Notes: generated by a model not told the origin, from the sequence alone. 64,000 nt of DNA from JADFQT01 sp965216025 (GCA_965216025.1 CBDCEX010000012.1:186001-250000), one strand, 5' to 3'. Shown: positions 1 to 7,847, counted from the first letter of the stretch. A program made the numbers and translations.

Positions 1-171
1 TCTGGCCGGAAACCTCGATTCCCCCTAGGCCAGCGTTTTCTTAACGTCGATTATCGATGGCATAGTGGGTGTTGCAACGTATTACATGCACCACCATGCC
101 ATATAAGTCTTGAATACGTCTGCTTCGCGTAGCGCAAAACCCGGCCAATGGCTTTCCGGCCAGACTTCTAG
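1..171 (-). mobile_element. MITE copy 1 (179-bp family, cut by window edge)
   Basis: This stretch is the reverse complement of the element at 1589-1767 and is closely related to 60589-60767. The outer few bases are lost at the window edge. Its right end shows the terminal inverted repeat TTTCCGGCCAGACTTCTAG. It has no coding capacity, so it must be moved by a transposase encoded elsewhere. The ends lie in CTAG, a target known for the IS630 family, which duplicates TA; assignment to that family is inference. Confidence 0.85.
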
Positions 172-305
172 GGTCAGGCCCGGCCACCCGCTTGAGTTAA
201 ATCTGCTGGTACCAACTCCCTGAAAATGGCCAAGAGCCGATACTCTAGGATTCCATATTCCCGGTGGATTTGACAAGGGTGTTGACCCGCAAATGCCTTT
301 GGATT

Positions 306-400
306 GTCATTGCGAGGGCCGTAGCCCGAAGCAATCTCATGATGGTAGGGGGATGCTTTTCGGAGTTTATCCCGAGCGCAGCCGAAGGGCTCGCAATGAC
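306..400. repeat. Dispersed palindromic repeat, family B copy 1
   Basis: The segment begins GTCATTGCGAGG and ends CTCGCAATGAC, so its ends are inverted repeats. Related copies lie at 6695-6935 (interrupted), 21680-21776 and 58551-58650. A 12-bp direct repeat GTTGACCCGCAA lies on both sides, at 281-292 and 427-438. The rest of 172-549 holds no convincing gene. Confidence 0.75.
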
Positions 401-549
401 CCTGGGGATAGCCGAAAGACCAGGCGTTGACCCGCAATTGGGCCGGCCAGCTTGGGGAAGTTCAGGTAAGGGGGTAACCCGGAGTAGAAAACAGGTCGAG
501 GGCGATGAGTCCTCGGCCTAGCCGCCGGCTCCTTCGGGACCAAAGGGGA

Positions 550-750
550 TTAGGTCAGGTTGTACCGGCGCCGCATTCTTTCAATTCGTCCCTGGGTGTC
601 AACCATCCGCTGCTGACCGGTATAGAAGGGGTGGCACTTGCTGCATACTTCTACCCGCAGCGTGGGCTTGGTGGCGCCGGTTTGGAAGGTGTTTCCACAG
701 GAGCAGATCACCGTGGAGTTAAAAAACTGGGGATGAATTTCTGATTTCAT
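550..750 (-). CDS. rpmE: 50S ribosomal protein L31
   Basis: The 66-residue product matches the zinc-binding (type A) form of L31 of the large ribosomal subunit. The start MKSEIHPQF, the pair CSCG at residues 16-19 and the second pair CSKC at 36-39 supply the four zinc-ligand cysteines. The gene lies 39 bases downstream of rpmA on the same strand and is probably the last gene of an rplU-rpmA-rpmE operon. Zinc-type L31 is often a zinc store, but no zinc-dependent operator is evident here. Confidence 0.95.
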   Translation of the reverse strand: MKSEIHPQFFNSTVICSCGNTFQTGATKPTLRVEVCSKCHPFYTGQQRMVDTQGRIERMRRRYNLT

Positions 751-789
751 AATGCTTTGTTGTTGAACCTCTACTGCTTTGGAGAATCG

Positions 790-1044
790 CTAAATCGGGT
801 AAACACTGACGCGACGCCGGCCCTTGGACTTCCACTCATATTTCACCTCTCCGGCGATCATGGCGAACAAGGTGAAATCCCGTCCCAAGCCCACATTGGT
901 TCCGGGGTGAATCCTGGTTCCCTTTTGCCGGACCAGTATGGAGCCGCCGGTTACCCGCTGGCCGCCATATCGCTTTACACCAAGACTCTTGGGATTGCTA
1001 TCCCGGCCATTGTTGGTGCTTCCTCCGGCCTTTTTGTGGGCCAT
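790..1044 (-). CDS. rpmA: 50S ribosomal protein L27
   Basis: The 84-residue product is a standard L27, which reaches the peptidyl-transferase centre with its N-terminal tail. It begins MAHKKAGGSTNNGRDSN, the family signature, and carries the GSILVRQKGT segment at about residues 34-43. There is no cleavable N-terminal extension of the kind seen in Firmicutes. It sits four bases after rplU, the usual bacterial order, which indicates cotranscription. Confidence 0.97.
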   Translation of the reverse strand: MAHKKAGGSTNNGRDSNPKSLGVKRYGGQRVTGGSILVRQKGTRIHPGTNVGLGRDFTLFAMIAGEVKYEWKSKGRRRVSVYPI

Positions 1045-1048
1045 GAGA

Positions 1049-1369
1049 CTAACCTCCTGATTGGATGCCTTGAATCAGCAAACGGGTGTAGATTTGCCGG
1101 TGTCCCTTCTTGCGCCGGTAGCGGGTCTTCCGCTTGTATTTGAAGACGATCAATTTGCGGTCTTTGTAATGGGATTGAACTTCAGCCGTAACCGTGGCCC
1201 CGGAAACAAGCGGAGCGCCGAAACTGACCTGGCCATCTTCGGAGACGGCCAATACTTGGTCGAATTCGGCGATGGTGCCCACTTCCAGGGAAAGCTTTTC
1301 CACGTCGAGCACATCTCCGGGCTTGACCCGGTACTGCTTTCCGCCTGTCTTGAATATTGCGTAGTCCAT
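1049..1369 (-). CDS. rplU: 50S ribosomal protein L21
   Basis: The product of 106 residues begins MDYAIFKTGGKQYRV, the conserved L21 start, and ends with the FKYKRKTRYRRKKGHRQ basic tail region that binds 23S rRNA. An in-frame TTG further upstream (1387) would add six residues, but the ATG at 1369 fits the family start and has a GAGG about 12 bases before it. It is the first gene of the ribosomal operon. Its promoter must lie in 1370-1588, between the gene and a MITE. Confidence 0.96.
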   Translation of the reverse strand: MDYAIFKTGGKQYRVKPGDVLDVEKLSLEVGTIAEFDQVLAVSEDGQVSFGAPLVSGATVTAEVQSHYKDRKLIVFKYKRKTRYRRKKGHRQIYTRLLIQGIQSGG

Positions 1370-1588
1370 ATAACGTCCAGACCTCAACCCTCTAATTCTA
1401 GGGGGTCCGAATTACCCATGTCAAGAAGGATATCAGTGGGGGATCGCGGAATCCGAGCGGGGGATTCAGTCACGCCGAAGATTATTCCGATATTAGCTGT
1501 TGAGAAAGCTCAGCCTTTACCCGGTTGGGGCTGAATCCCCGGATGGAGCGGCTTTGACAAATGTTAGGCGCGGTCTTAGCATTGCCCC

Positions 1589-1767
1589 CTAGAAGTCTGG
1601 CCGGAAAGCCATTGGCCGGGTTTTGCGCTACGCGAAGCAGGCGTATTCAAGCACTTATATGGCATGGTGGTGCATGTAATACGTTGCAACACCCACTATG
1701 CCATCGATAATCGACGTTAAGAAAACGCTGGCCTAGGGGGAATCGAGGTTTCCGGCCAGACTTCTAG
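1589..1767 (+). mobile_element. MITE copy 2 (complete, 179 bp)
   Basis: This complete copy is bounded by CTAGAAGTCTGGCCGGAAA on the left and TTTCCGGCCAGACTTCTAG on the right, an imperfect terminal inverted repeat of about 19 bp. It has exactly the length of the copy at 60589-60767. It lies inverted relative to copy 1, so the two copies bracket the ribosomal protein operon, and it sits just upstream of the rplU promoter region. Confidence 0.9.
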
Positions 1768-1810
1768 GACGACCGTCAGCAAACCGCTTGCTTCACAAGG
1801 GAGTTAAGAC

Positions 1811-2269
1811 ATGGACGCATCCGCTATTTCCCATATCGCTATCTGTGTGGCCGACCTGGACAAGTCCCTGGAGTTCTACCGGGACATCCTGGGTATGAGG
1901 GTGCTGGCCGACCGGATGCAAGATACCACCTCCGGGGGCTTGCCTCACGTTTATCAGCGCCAGCGAAAGACCCGCCGTCAGGTGCGGCTGGCCTATGGTA
2001 CCGGGGATACCAAGCCCACCCTTACCATGACCTGCCATCCTGGTGACAATCCCGATGGAGCGCCGATAAAGCTGGATCAGATCGGTATCAGCCATCTCTC
2101 TTTTACGGTCGGCGATGTCAAGGCCCTGGCCGCGGACCTGACCGCAAAAGGAGTTCAACTAGCCGGACCTATGGATGGCTTTACCAATGCCCAGGGCGAG
2201 GTCAGCAGCATCTTCGTATATGACCCGGATGGCATATTGGTGCAGTTCGACTCCGGTGGCGGAGGCTAA
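1811..2269 (+). CDS. VOC superfamily (glyoxalase-type) protein, paralogue 1
   Basis: The 152-residue protein has the two beta-alpha-beta-beta-beta modules of the vicinal oxygen chelate fold. Metal-ligand positions appear as His8 (ISHIAICV) and His95 (ISHLSF). The last position, usually Glu in VOC enzymes, reads Gln145 in GILVQF. A long insert at residues 38-60 (SGGLPHVYQR region) is shared with its neighbour. The substrate cannot be read from the sequence. It is followed after 74 bases by a paralogue, so this is a tandem duplication. Confidence 0.85.
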   Translation: MDASAISHIAICVADLDKSLEFYRDILGMRVLADRMQDTTSGGLPHVYQRQRKTRRQVRLAYGTGDTKPTLTMTCHPGDNPDGAPIKLDQIGISHLSFTVGDVKALAADLTAKGVQLAGPMDGFTNAQGEVSSIFVYDPDGILVQFDSGGGG

Positions 2270-2343
2270 GCCCGAGTTCTTCGATTCAATTTCTGCGCTT
2301 CAATCCCCGCAATTAGCCGCTCCGGCACAACAGAGGTGATGCA

Positions 2344-2802
2344 ATGGATGCTACTGGAATTTCTCATATAGCCGTCTGCGTACGGGATCTGGATAAATCC
2401 CTGGCCTTCTATCGGGACATATTGGGTATGGAGGTGGTGTTCGACCAGGTTCAGGACACCACAACCGGCGGCCTGCCCCATGTCTATCAGCACGCCCGCC
2501 AGACGCGGAGGACTGTGCATCTGAAATTCGGCCAGGGCAGCACCAACCCCCGGCTGGTGGTCACCAGTCATCCCAGCGAGGATCCCGACGGCAATCCGAT
2601 CAAGTTGGACCAGGTAGGCTTGAGCCACTACTCCTTTTCGGTCCCCGACACCAAGGCGCTGATGGCTGAGCTCACGGCCAAAGGGGTCCAGCTGGCCGCT
2701 CCGCCGGAAGTCTGGACCGATGACCAGGGTAAGGTCAGCAGCTTTTACGTATACGACCCGGATGGCATACTTGTTCAGTTCGACGCCGGCGGCGGCGCCT
2801 GA
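2344..2802 (+). CDS. VOC superfamily protein, paralogue 2
   Basis: This protein has the same length (152 residues) and layout as the preceding one, with His8, His95 and Gln145 in the same places and the same GGLPHVYQ insert. The two copies have diverged clearly, so the duplication is not recent. They may form a heteromer or act on related substrates; this is inference. The start ATG follows GAGGTGATGCA, which contains a usable ribosome-binding site. Confidence 0.85.
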   Translation: MDATGISHIAVCVRDLDKSLAFYRDILGMEVVFDQVQDTTTGGLPHVYQHARQTRRTVHLKFGQGSTNPRLVVTSHPSEDPDGNPIKLDQVGLSHYSFSVPDTKALMAELTAKGVQLAAPPEVWTDDQGKVSSFYVYDPDGILVQFDAGGGA

Positions 2803-2833
2803 TTAGGATTAGGGCCGGGGCGGGATAAAGCAG

Positions 2834-3412
2834 ATGGCTGCCAGTAGGGCCGACCAACACGACCAGGATAAGCTGGCGCGATGGCATCGAGATTTGGCAG
2901 GTGGTGTTACCGGCGCCTTCCCCCGGGGCTTTCCAATATATGCCTTGTTCCTGGTGTCAGCGGAGGACCGGGCCGCGCATGATGTTTTTCGGGCTTTCCG
3001 CAGCCGCTTCGAGGAGCTGGGCGCCGGATTTCAGCACCTGGTCATCTTCGGCCAGCACGGTGTTTCCCAGGCCGAGCTAACGCTGCTGGCGCGGCTGGGC
3101 CTCGCTGAGGACAACCTACCCAGCCTGGTTCTGCTGACCGCGTCCGATCCTCCCCTGTTTTACACCATTCCTTTAGTGTCCGGGGACGTTAAAACGGAAG
3201 AGAATGACCCGCACGATGCTCCCTGGCGTCAGGTTCTGGCGCGGGTCGAACTGGCGCAAGTCGAACTAGTGGAGGCAAGCGCCGGGGAAGGGCCAGGTGA
3301 AGGCAAAGCCCGGGCATTGGCTTTGGGGAATATCCCGGGGGTCAGCGCCGGCATTGGGCTAAGCGAACCCGTGATCGACCTGGTTGCCGGAATGCTGGAG
3401 CAGCTTGACTAG
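2834..3412 (+). CDS. Hypothetical protein (192 aa)
   Basis: I do not recognise this family. The protein is soluble and has alternating hydrophobic strands (ALFLVSAEDR at about 37-46, HLVIFGQHG at 68-76, PSLVLLTASD at 96-105), which resembles an alpha/beta fold, perhaps thioredoxin-like or nucleotide-hydrolase-like, without a diagnostic motif. It lies 31 bases after the second VOC gene on the same strand and may be cotranscribed. The codon pattern and length support a real gene. Confidence 0.6.
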   Translation: MAASRADQHDQDKLARWHRDLAGGVTGAFPRGFPIYALFLVSAEDRAAHDVFRAFRSRFEELGAGFQHLVIFGQHGVSQAELTLLARLGLAEDNLPSLVLLTASDPPLFYTIPLVSGDVKTEENDPHDAPWRQVLARVELAQVELVEASAGEGPGEGKARALALGNIPGVSAGIGLSEPVIDLVAGMLEQLD

Positions 3413-3434
3413 CGTTTACCCCCTCTACCTCAGC

Positions 3435-4253
3435 CTAGACCAGCGCCGCTAAAACCATCCAGGCTCCCCATAGTAGCAGCACCACGCCGGACATTCGGCC
3501 AACCCAGTGTCCGGCGGGGGCTATCTTTTCGATGAGGACAAACCCAGCCAGGGCGGCAATCCACAGCAGATTCATCACTCCCAACACGAACAGCAGTGCC
3601 ATCAACACCCAGCAGCAGCCCAGACAAAAGGCCCCGTGGCGCAGGCCCATGGTCAACGCGCCTTTGGTCCCCTCTCTCCATTCAGTCATGATGAAGCCCA
3701 AGGGGGTGCGGCAGTGGCTAAGGCAGGCGTACTTGATGGGACTCCACTGGAAAATCCCTGCCGCCAGCAAGAGTCCACCCCCTAAATATGGGCTGGAGCT
3801 GGCCATCATCGGGGACAGCAGGGCCGCCGTATTGAGACCCCACTGAGCGGCGGTGGCCACCGCGGCGAAGGCGCTCCAGACCACCAGGTAGCCCAATAGG
3901 AAAACTACCGTCGGCACGTAGGGTTGCTGCTGCTCCAGCCGCTTCCGGTTAATGGTGGCAAAGGTGAGGATCATGGGAGCGGCGGTGGGGACCATCATGG
4001 CGGTCATCATCACCACCCACATCAGGAACATCAGCAGGAAATCCACGCCGGTCCAAGCCCTCACCTGGGTCAGGGCCTGGTTCATCCCGCCCGACATCGA
4101 CCCGGCGCCCATGCCCTGACTCATATCCTGGCGCATGTCCCAGGCCAGGTAGAACAGGTAGGCCCAGGACAAGATGGCCACTGCTACCACACCGGCCAAG
4201 ACCAGGGCCCGGTCTTTCTTAAGAATTGATTCTATTGGACTGGTGGCCCCCAT
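3435..4253 (-). CDS. DUF2182 family integral membrane protein
   Basis: The 272-residue protein has about seven hydrophobic segments and the DUF2182 marks: a Met-rich helix MWVVMMTAMMVPTAAP at 78-93, the motif KYACLSHC at 174-181 and CLGCC at 210-214. The conserved cysteines, histidine and methionines suggest metal binding, and the family is described as predicted metal-binding. A short Met/Gly-rich loop (residues 44-58) may also bind metal. DUF2182 genes are often next to DUF1326 genes, as here, but the biochemical role is not established. Confidence 0.85.
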   Translation of the reverse strand: MGATSPIESILKKDRALVLAGVVAVAILSWAYLFYLAWDMRQDMSQGMGAGSMSGGMNQALTQVRAWTGVDFLLMFLMWVVMMTAMMVPTAAPMILTFATINRKRLEQQQPYVPTVVFLLGYLVVWSAFAAVATAAQWGLNTAALLSPMMASSSPYLGGGLLLAAGIFQWSPIKYACLSHCRTPLGFIMTEWREGTKGALTMGLRHGAFCLGCCWVLMALLFVLGVMNLLWIAALAGFVLIEKIAPAGHWVGRMSGVVLLLWGAWMVLAALV

Positions 4254-4310
4254 TACCTCTGCTCACGGACCGTTCCAGGAAAGGGGCGAAAAGGCTGTGT
4301 CGGTGTCGGA

Positions 4311-4373
4311 TTAATCGCAGTAGCATCCTTGCAGCTGGGTTCCTAGCCTGGTCCACTTGACTTCGGTTGTCAA
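4311..4373 (-). CDS. 20-residue peptide or remnant resembling the DUF1326 N-terminus
   Basis: A TTG codon at 4373 follows a strong ribosome-binding site AGGGAGG and opens a 20-codon frame ending in TAA. It reads MTTEVKWTRLGTQLQGCYCD. The neighbouring DUF1326 protein starts MTTEVKWSVAGDYYQVCSCD, so the two align without gaps, including the Cys-x-Cys pair. The frame stops just after that motif. It starts 20 bases after the DUF1326 stop and ends about 57 bases before DUF2182. It is either a truncated paralogue or a translated metal-binding leader peptide; the sequence alone does not decide. Confidence 0.55.
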   Translation of the reverse strand: MTTEVKWTRLGTQLQGCYCD

Positions 4374-4393
4374 AACTGGACCTCCCTGACTCT

Positions 4394-5014
4394 TTAAGAG
4401 TTGCCGTACTTTATTTTAGCCACGAATCCTGCTTTGTTCGGCCAGGAGAAGTTGAGCTCGCCAAAGGTGGAAATCATTTCCTTCGCAGAAACTACTTCTG
4501 CATTTTTGAAAAAGAAACCGGAGTCGTGGTCCACACGAATCCCTTCCTCTTCGCCGGTAACCGGATTTTTAATTGGCTCGAAGGCCACTGAGGCCGTGTC
4601 CCCCATCTTGGCGTTGACGTTTCTCCCTTCGCCTCCGAATTGAAAAGGTACGTACTGGGGTTCCAAGACATTGGAAAGGGTGGTGATTATGATCTCGAAG
4701 GGACCCACGCCCTTGGCTTCCCCGGTTATTATCTTGAGCAAAGCGTCTCGCTGCTCCGGAGTGGCGCGTTCATCGAAGTAAGGTACGGCAGTTCCGTTTC
4801 CCAAGTGCAACGCCTGGGGCCAGCGGGCCGCCACGCCGAAGCCCAGACCGTCCAGGGACACGTCGCCGTAGTTACCTTGGTCAATCCGCCATACCGAGAC
4901 GTCTTCGCAGAACCCTTGGGTTGGCGGCGCCTCAAACTCGCAGGGGCGGCCGTAGTCGCAGCTGCACACCTGATAATAATCCCCGGCTACCGACCATTTA
5001 ACTTCGGTTGTCAT
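4394..5014 (-). CDS. DUF1326 domain-containing protein
   Basis: The 206-residue product begins MTTEVKWSVAGDYYQVCSCDYGRPCEF and carries the DUF1326 cysteine motif C-x-C-x5-C at residues 17-25. The ATG at 5014 was chosen because GGAGAG lies a few bases upstream; a longer frame reaches 5107 but lacks such a signal. DUF1326 and DUF2182 commonly travel together, and the cysteine and methionine motifs of the pair suggest handling of a soft metal. No enzymatic function is known to me. Confidence 0.85.
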   Translation of the reverse strand: MTTEVKWSVAGDYYQVCSCDYGRPCEFEAPPTQGFCEDVSVWRIDQGNYGDVSLDGLGFGVAARWPQALHLGNGTAVPYFDERATPEQRDALLKIITGEAKGVGPFEIIITTLSNVLEPQYVPFQFGGEGRNVNAKMGDTASVAFEPIKNPVTGEEEGIRVDHDSGFFFKNAEVVSAKEMISTFGELNFSWPNKAGFVAKIKYGNS

Positions 5015-5146
5015 AAAACTCTCCGATTCGCCGAAATTTGCTGCTGCTTCTGGGATGTGCTCCAGTACAGCAAAGGGAATTATGGCTAGGCCTTCGGTAG
5101 CTGTCAACCTATCTACACTCGAAGAAATTATTAAACTTGGGAGATT

Positions 5147-5193
5147 TAAATCCCCCTATATCCACCTTTGCAAAGGGGGACTCAGGGGGATTT
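5147..5193. repeat. Family D palindromic repeat
   Basis: The core is a C-rich arm, a short centre and a G-rich arm (TCCCCCT...AGGGGGA), followed by a second AGGGGGATTT. Related copies lie at 21636-21675, 32410-32445, 35616-35653, 36968-37003, 49240-49282 (inside a gene) and 53001-53034. Most are intergenic; this one lies between divergent genes. Confidence 0.7.
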
Positions 5194-5321
5194 CCCCAAA
5201 CAGTAGCTAGGTAAGCCTGGGATTGATCTGCTGCCGCCGGCCGGGGCCGGGTCTGCTCGATAGCTGACAGGCTAGGGGTGTGATGTTATAATCTACGACG
5301 ACGACAAGGAGGTGGCTCGAT

Positions 5322-6194
5322 TTGGAAGCGATTGATTATACGGCGCCAAAGACACTGGACGAGGCATTGAAGGTTATGGCCTCCCATGGGGGCCGCGCCC
5401 GGGTGCTGGCCGGCGGTACCGACCTGCTGGTGCAGCTTAGGGGTGGCCGTCGCAGCGCCGACGTGGTGGTGGACAGCAAATTCATCCCCGAGCTGAATGA
5501 GCTGTCTTACGACGCTCAGAAGGGTCTGACCATTGGGGCTGCGGTGCCCTGCTGTGAGATCTATGAAAACCAGGACGTTAGCTCCAACTACCCGGGTATA
5601 ACCGATGCTGCATCCCTCATCGGCAGCATTCAGATTCAAGGTCGGGCCACCCTGGGTGGAAACTTGTGCAATTCCGCTCCCAGCGCCGACGCCATACCCC
5701 CCATAATCGTACTGGGCGGCGTGGCCAACATCAGCGGGCCCAACGGTTCTCGGCAGGTTCCGGTGGAAGATTTTTGCACCGGTCCGGGACAGAACATTTT
5801 GCAACCTGGGGAGATTCTGGTTTCGATCAACATGCCGGCGCCCCAGGCCCATTCGGGCGCCAATTACCTGCGGTTCATACCCCGTAATGAGATGGACATC
5901 GCCGTGGCCGGTGTCGGCAGCTCAGTGGTGTTGGACGCCTCGGGACAGAATTTCGTCTCGGGCAAGATTGCCCTGGCTTCGGTAGCCCCCACTCCGGTGT
6001 TTGCCAAGAATGCGGGGGACAGCCTGGCCGGGAAGCCAGTTTCTGACGCTACCATAGACGAAGCAGCGCAGAAAGCGATGGCCGACGCCAAGCCCATCAA
6101 CGACATGCGCGGAACGATCAAGCAGCGGGTGCACCTGGTGGGCGTACTGACCCGCCGCACGCTGAACACCGCCGTGAATCGAGCTAGGGGATAG
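5322..6194 (+). CDS. Molybdenum hydroxylase FAD-binding subunit (CoxM/XdhB-like)
   Basis: The 290-residue protein is the medium subunit that passes electrons from the iron-sulfur subunit to FAD in xanthine dehydrogenase / CO-dehydrogenase type enzymes. The FAD motifs AGGTDLLVQLRGG (30-42) and ATLGGNLCNSAPSAD (109-123) are present. The start is TTG at 5322, eight bases after AAGGAGGT. The 2Fe-2S subunit follows after eight bases. No molybdopterin subunit is found in the window, so the substrate is unknown. Confidence 0.92.
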   Translation: MEAIDYTAPKTLDEALKVMASHGGRARVLAGGTDLLVQLRGGRRSADVVVDSKFIPELNELSYDAQKGLTIGAAVPCCEIYENQDVSSNYPGITDAASLIGSIQIQGRATLGGNLCNSAPSADAIPPIIVLGGVANISGPNGSRQVPVEDFCTGPGQNILQPGEILVSINMPAPQAHSGANYLRFIPRNEMDIAVAGVGSSVVLDASGQNFVSGKIALASVAPTPVFAKNAGDSLAGKPVSDATIDEAAQKAMADAKPINDMRGTIKQRVHLVGVLTRRTLNTAVNRARG

Positions 6195-6202
6195 GAGTAA
6201 AC

Positions 6203-6679
6203 ATGCCTGGACTAGTCCATGTTGAAACCACCATTAACGGCGACACAGTCAACTTTCTCTGTGAGCCTCGCCAGAGTCTCCTCGAGTGTTTGCGGGACGT
6301 AATCGGCATGACCGGCACCAAAGAGGGCTGCAACGATGGCAACTGCGGCGCCTGCACGGTGATGTTCGACGGCAGGATGGTCACCTCATGCCTGGTCTTG
6401 GCGGTGGAAGCCCAGGGCAAGGAGATTACCACCATAGAGGGCATTGCCACCGCCGAGGGACTCCACCCGGTGCAACAGGCTTTCCTGGAGAACGCCTCTT
6501 TGCAGTGCGGAATCTGCACCCCTGGATTCATTGTGGCTACCAAGGCGTTGCTGGATCGGGAGCCCGACGCCGACGAGCAGAGAATTCGCCTTTGGTTGGC
6601 CGGCAACCTTTGTCGCTGCACTGGGTACGACAAGATCATCCGCGCCGTGCTGGACGCAGAGCAAAAGATGAAGGTCTAA
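6203..6679 (+). CDS. Molybdenum hydroxylase 2Fe-2S subunit (CoxS/XdhC-like)
   Basis: The 158-residue protein binds two 2Fe-2S clusters. The plant-ferredoxin type cluster is marked by Cys43, Cys48, Cys51 and Cys63 (EGCNDGNCGACT). The C-terminal cluster is marked by QCGICTPG (Cys102, Cys105) and NLCRCTGY (Cys137, Cys139). It is cotranscribed with the FAD subunit. The usual third gene, for the large Mo-cofactor subunit, is missing downstream, where repeats and a likely terminator follow. Confidence 0.94.
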   Translation: MPGLVHVETTINGDTVNFLCEPRQSLLECLRDVIGMTGTKEGCNDGNCGACTVMFDGRMVTSCLVLAVEAQGKEITTIEGIATAEGLHPVQQAFLENASLQCGICTPGFIVATKALLDREPDADEQRIRLWLAGNLCRCTGYDKIIRAVLDAEQKMKV

Positions 6680-6694
6680 GAGGGTATGTAAGAA

Positions 6695-6935
6695 GTCATT
6701 GCGAGTTTTCATGCCCCGGCGGAGCGCCACCGACAGATGAAAATGGATTCCCCTCGGCTCATGGTTCGACGGGCTCACCACGAGCTGGAGTGCTCCCGTT
6801 CGTCCTGAGGCTCTCGAAGGGCGAATTGGCTATTTACAGAGCAGCCCTTCGGCTGCGCTCAGGATAAACTCCGCGAAGCAATCTCGGAAGAGAGATTGCT
6901 TCGTCGTCCGCGGGAAGCGCACTCCTCGCAATGAC
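6695..6935. repeat. Composite of nested dispersed repeats (families B, C and F)
   Basis: The outer ends GTCATTGCGAG and CTCGCAATGAC are those of family B. Between them lie a family F segment (TTTCATG...CCACCGACAGATGAAAA), a family C palindrome (GGTTCGAC...TTCGTCCTGAGGCTCTCGAA, about 6760-6825) and a second B-like core. C and F are also joined at 50890-51030. The arrangement suggests one repeat was inserted into another. Confidence 0.65.
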
Positions 6936-7035
6936 CATAGGTTTCGAAGACAGCCCCGGTGACGCCCTCTTCTAGAAAAATCGGGTGGCAACGGGTTTTC
7001 AGATTAAGTAATACCGTAATCAATGGACTGCAATC

Positions 7036-7068
7036 AGGGGCGGGTTCGGAATCCGCCCCTATTTTCTT
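7036..7068 (+). terminator. Probable rho-independent terminator after the CoxM/CoxS genes
   Basis: An 8-bp perfect stem AGGGGCGG / CCGCCCCT with a 9-base loop is followed by ATTTTCTT. It lies about 350 bases after the CoxS-like stop, beyond the repeat block, so it may act as a late stop for that transcript. The remaining sequence to 7243 shows no gene. Confidence 0.5.
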
Positions 7069-7243
7069 CACCTCCGGAGGTCGGACGGCGTTGACGCCCT
7101 CAACTTGGGGCACCTAAAATAAGGGTGATGATTCGCTTTTTTGATGTTGTGACTGCGGGGTGTCCACTCTTCATTGGCGGCCTTTGTGGGTGGCCTTCGT
7201 GGGCGGCCTTCAAGGGCGACAGGAAATTTGAGGTAGGGTCTTT

Positions 7244-7846
7244 TTGGTGCAAGGAAGGTCCACCAACCAGGCATCCCAGCGGGGCGAGAGGAATTGCTCC
7301 CCAAGGGGACGGATAGAACAGCCGGTCTCCGCCGGGGGCGTGGTGTACCGCGTGACCGATGGCATTGTGGAAACCGTGTTGTGCGGCCGTCTCCTACCCA
7401 CCCGCTCTCCTCAAAAGGAGGAGGCCCCAGCCGCCAACCCTGGAGCCGCAATTGACGCCCGAAATGACGGGCCAACTGAACTGAGTTCTGGACAAGAGGT
7501 CCGCTGGAGTCTGGCCAAGGGCACCCCAGACGCTGGTGAAACCCTGGAAGAGACGGCTCTGCGAGAGGTTCGGGAAGAGACCGGCCTGGATGTGGAGATG
7601 CAAGCGCCCATAAAAAGCATCGATTATTGGTTTGCCGACCGGGGAGGGGATGTCCGCTACCATAAAACGGTTCACTTCTACCTGATGGTGCCCGTCGGCG
7701 GAGATATCAGTCGGCACGATCCGGAATTCGATGTGGTGGAGTGGTTCCCGGCTGAAAGGGCATTGGAGGTTCTACAGTACGCCAACGAAGTGGATGTATT
7801 GCGGCGAGCGCTGGAGTTGATAACTCTCCATCAGGAAGGCCCCTGA
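7244..7846 (+). CDS. Nudix hydrolase
   Basis: The Nudix box G-x5-E-x7-REVREETGL is complete at about residues 93-115 (GTPDAGETLEETALREVREE), so the protein should hydrolyse a nucleoside diphosphate linked to another group. A low-complexity insert of about 35 residues (52-86) separates the first strands from the box, which is unusual. The start is TTG at 7244 or the GTG right after it; a GAGGTAGGG lies upstream. The next gene begins two bases after its stop, so the two are translationally coupled. Confidence 0.85.
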   Translation: MVQGRSTNQASQRGERNCSPRGRIEQPVSAGGVVYRVTDGIVETVLCGRLLPTRSPQKEEAPAANPGAAIDARNDGPTELSSGQEVRWSLAKGTPDAGETLEETALREVREETGLDVEMQAPIKSIDYWFADRGGDVRYHKTVHFYLMVPVGGDISRHDPEFDVVEWFPAERALEVLQYANEVDVLRRALELITLHQEGP

Positions 7847-7847
7847 T

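Noticed and set aside
1..1767. Composite transposon carrying ribosomal protein genes between two inverted MITEs
   Set aside because: The operon order is the normal chromosomal one and the MITEs have no transposase; coincidental flanking is more likely.
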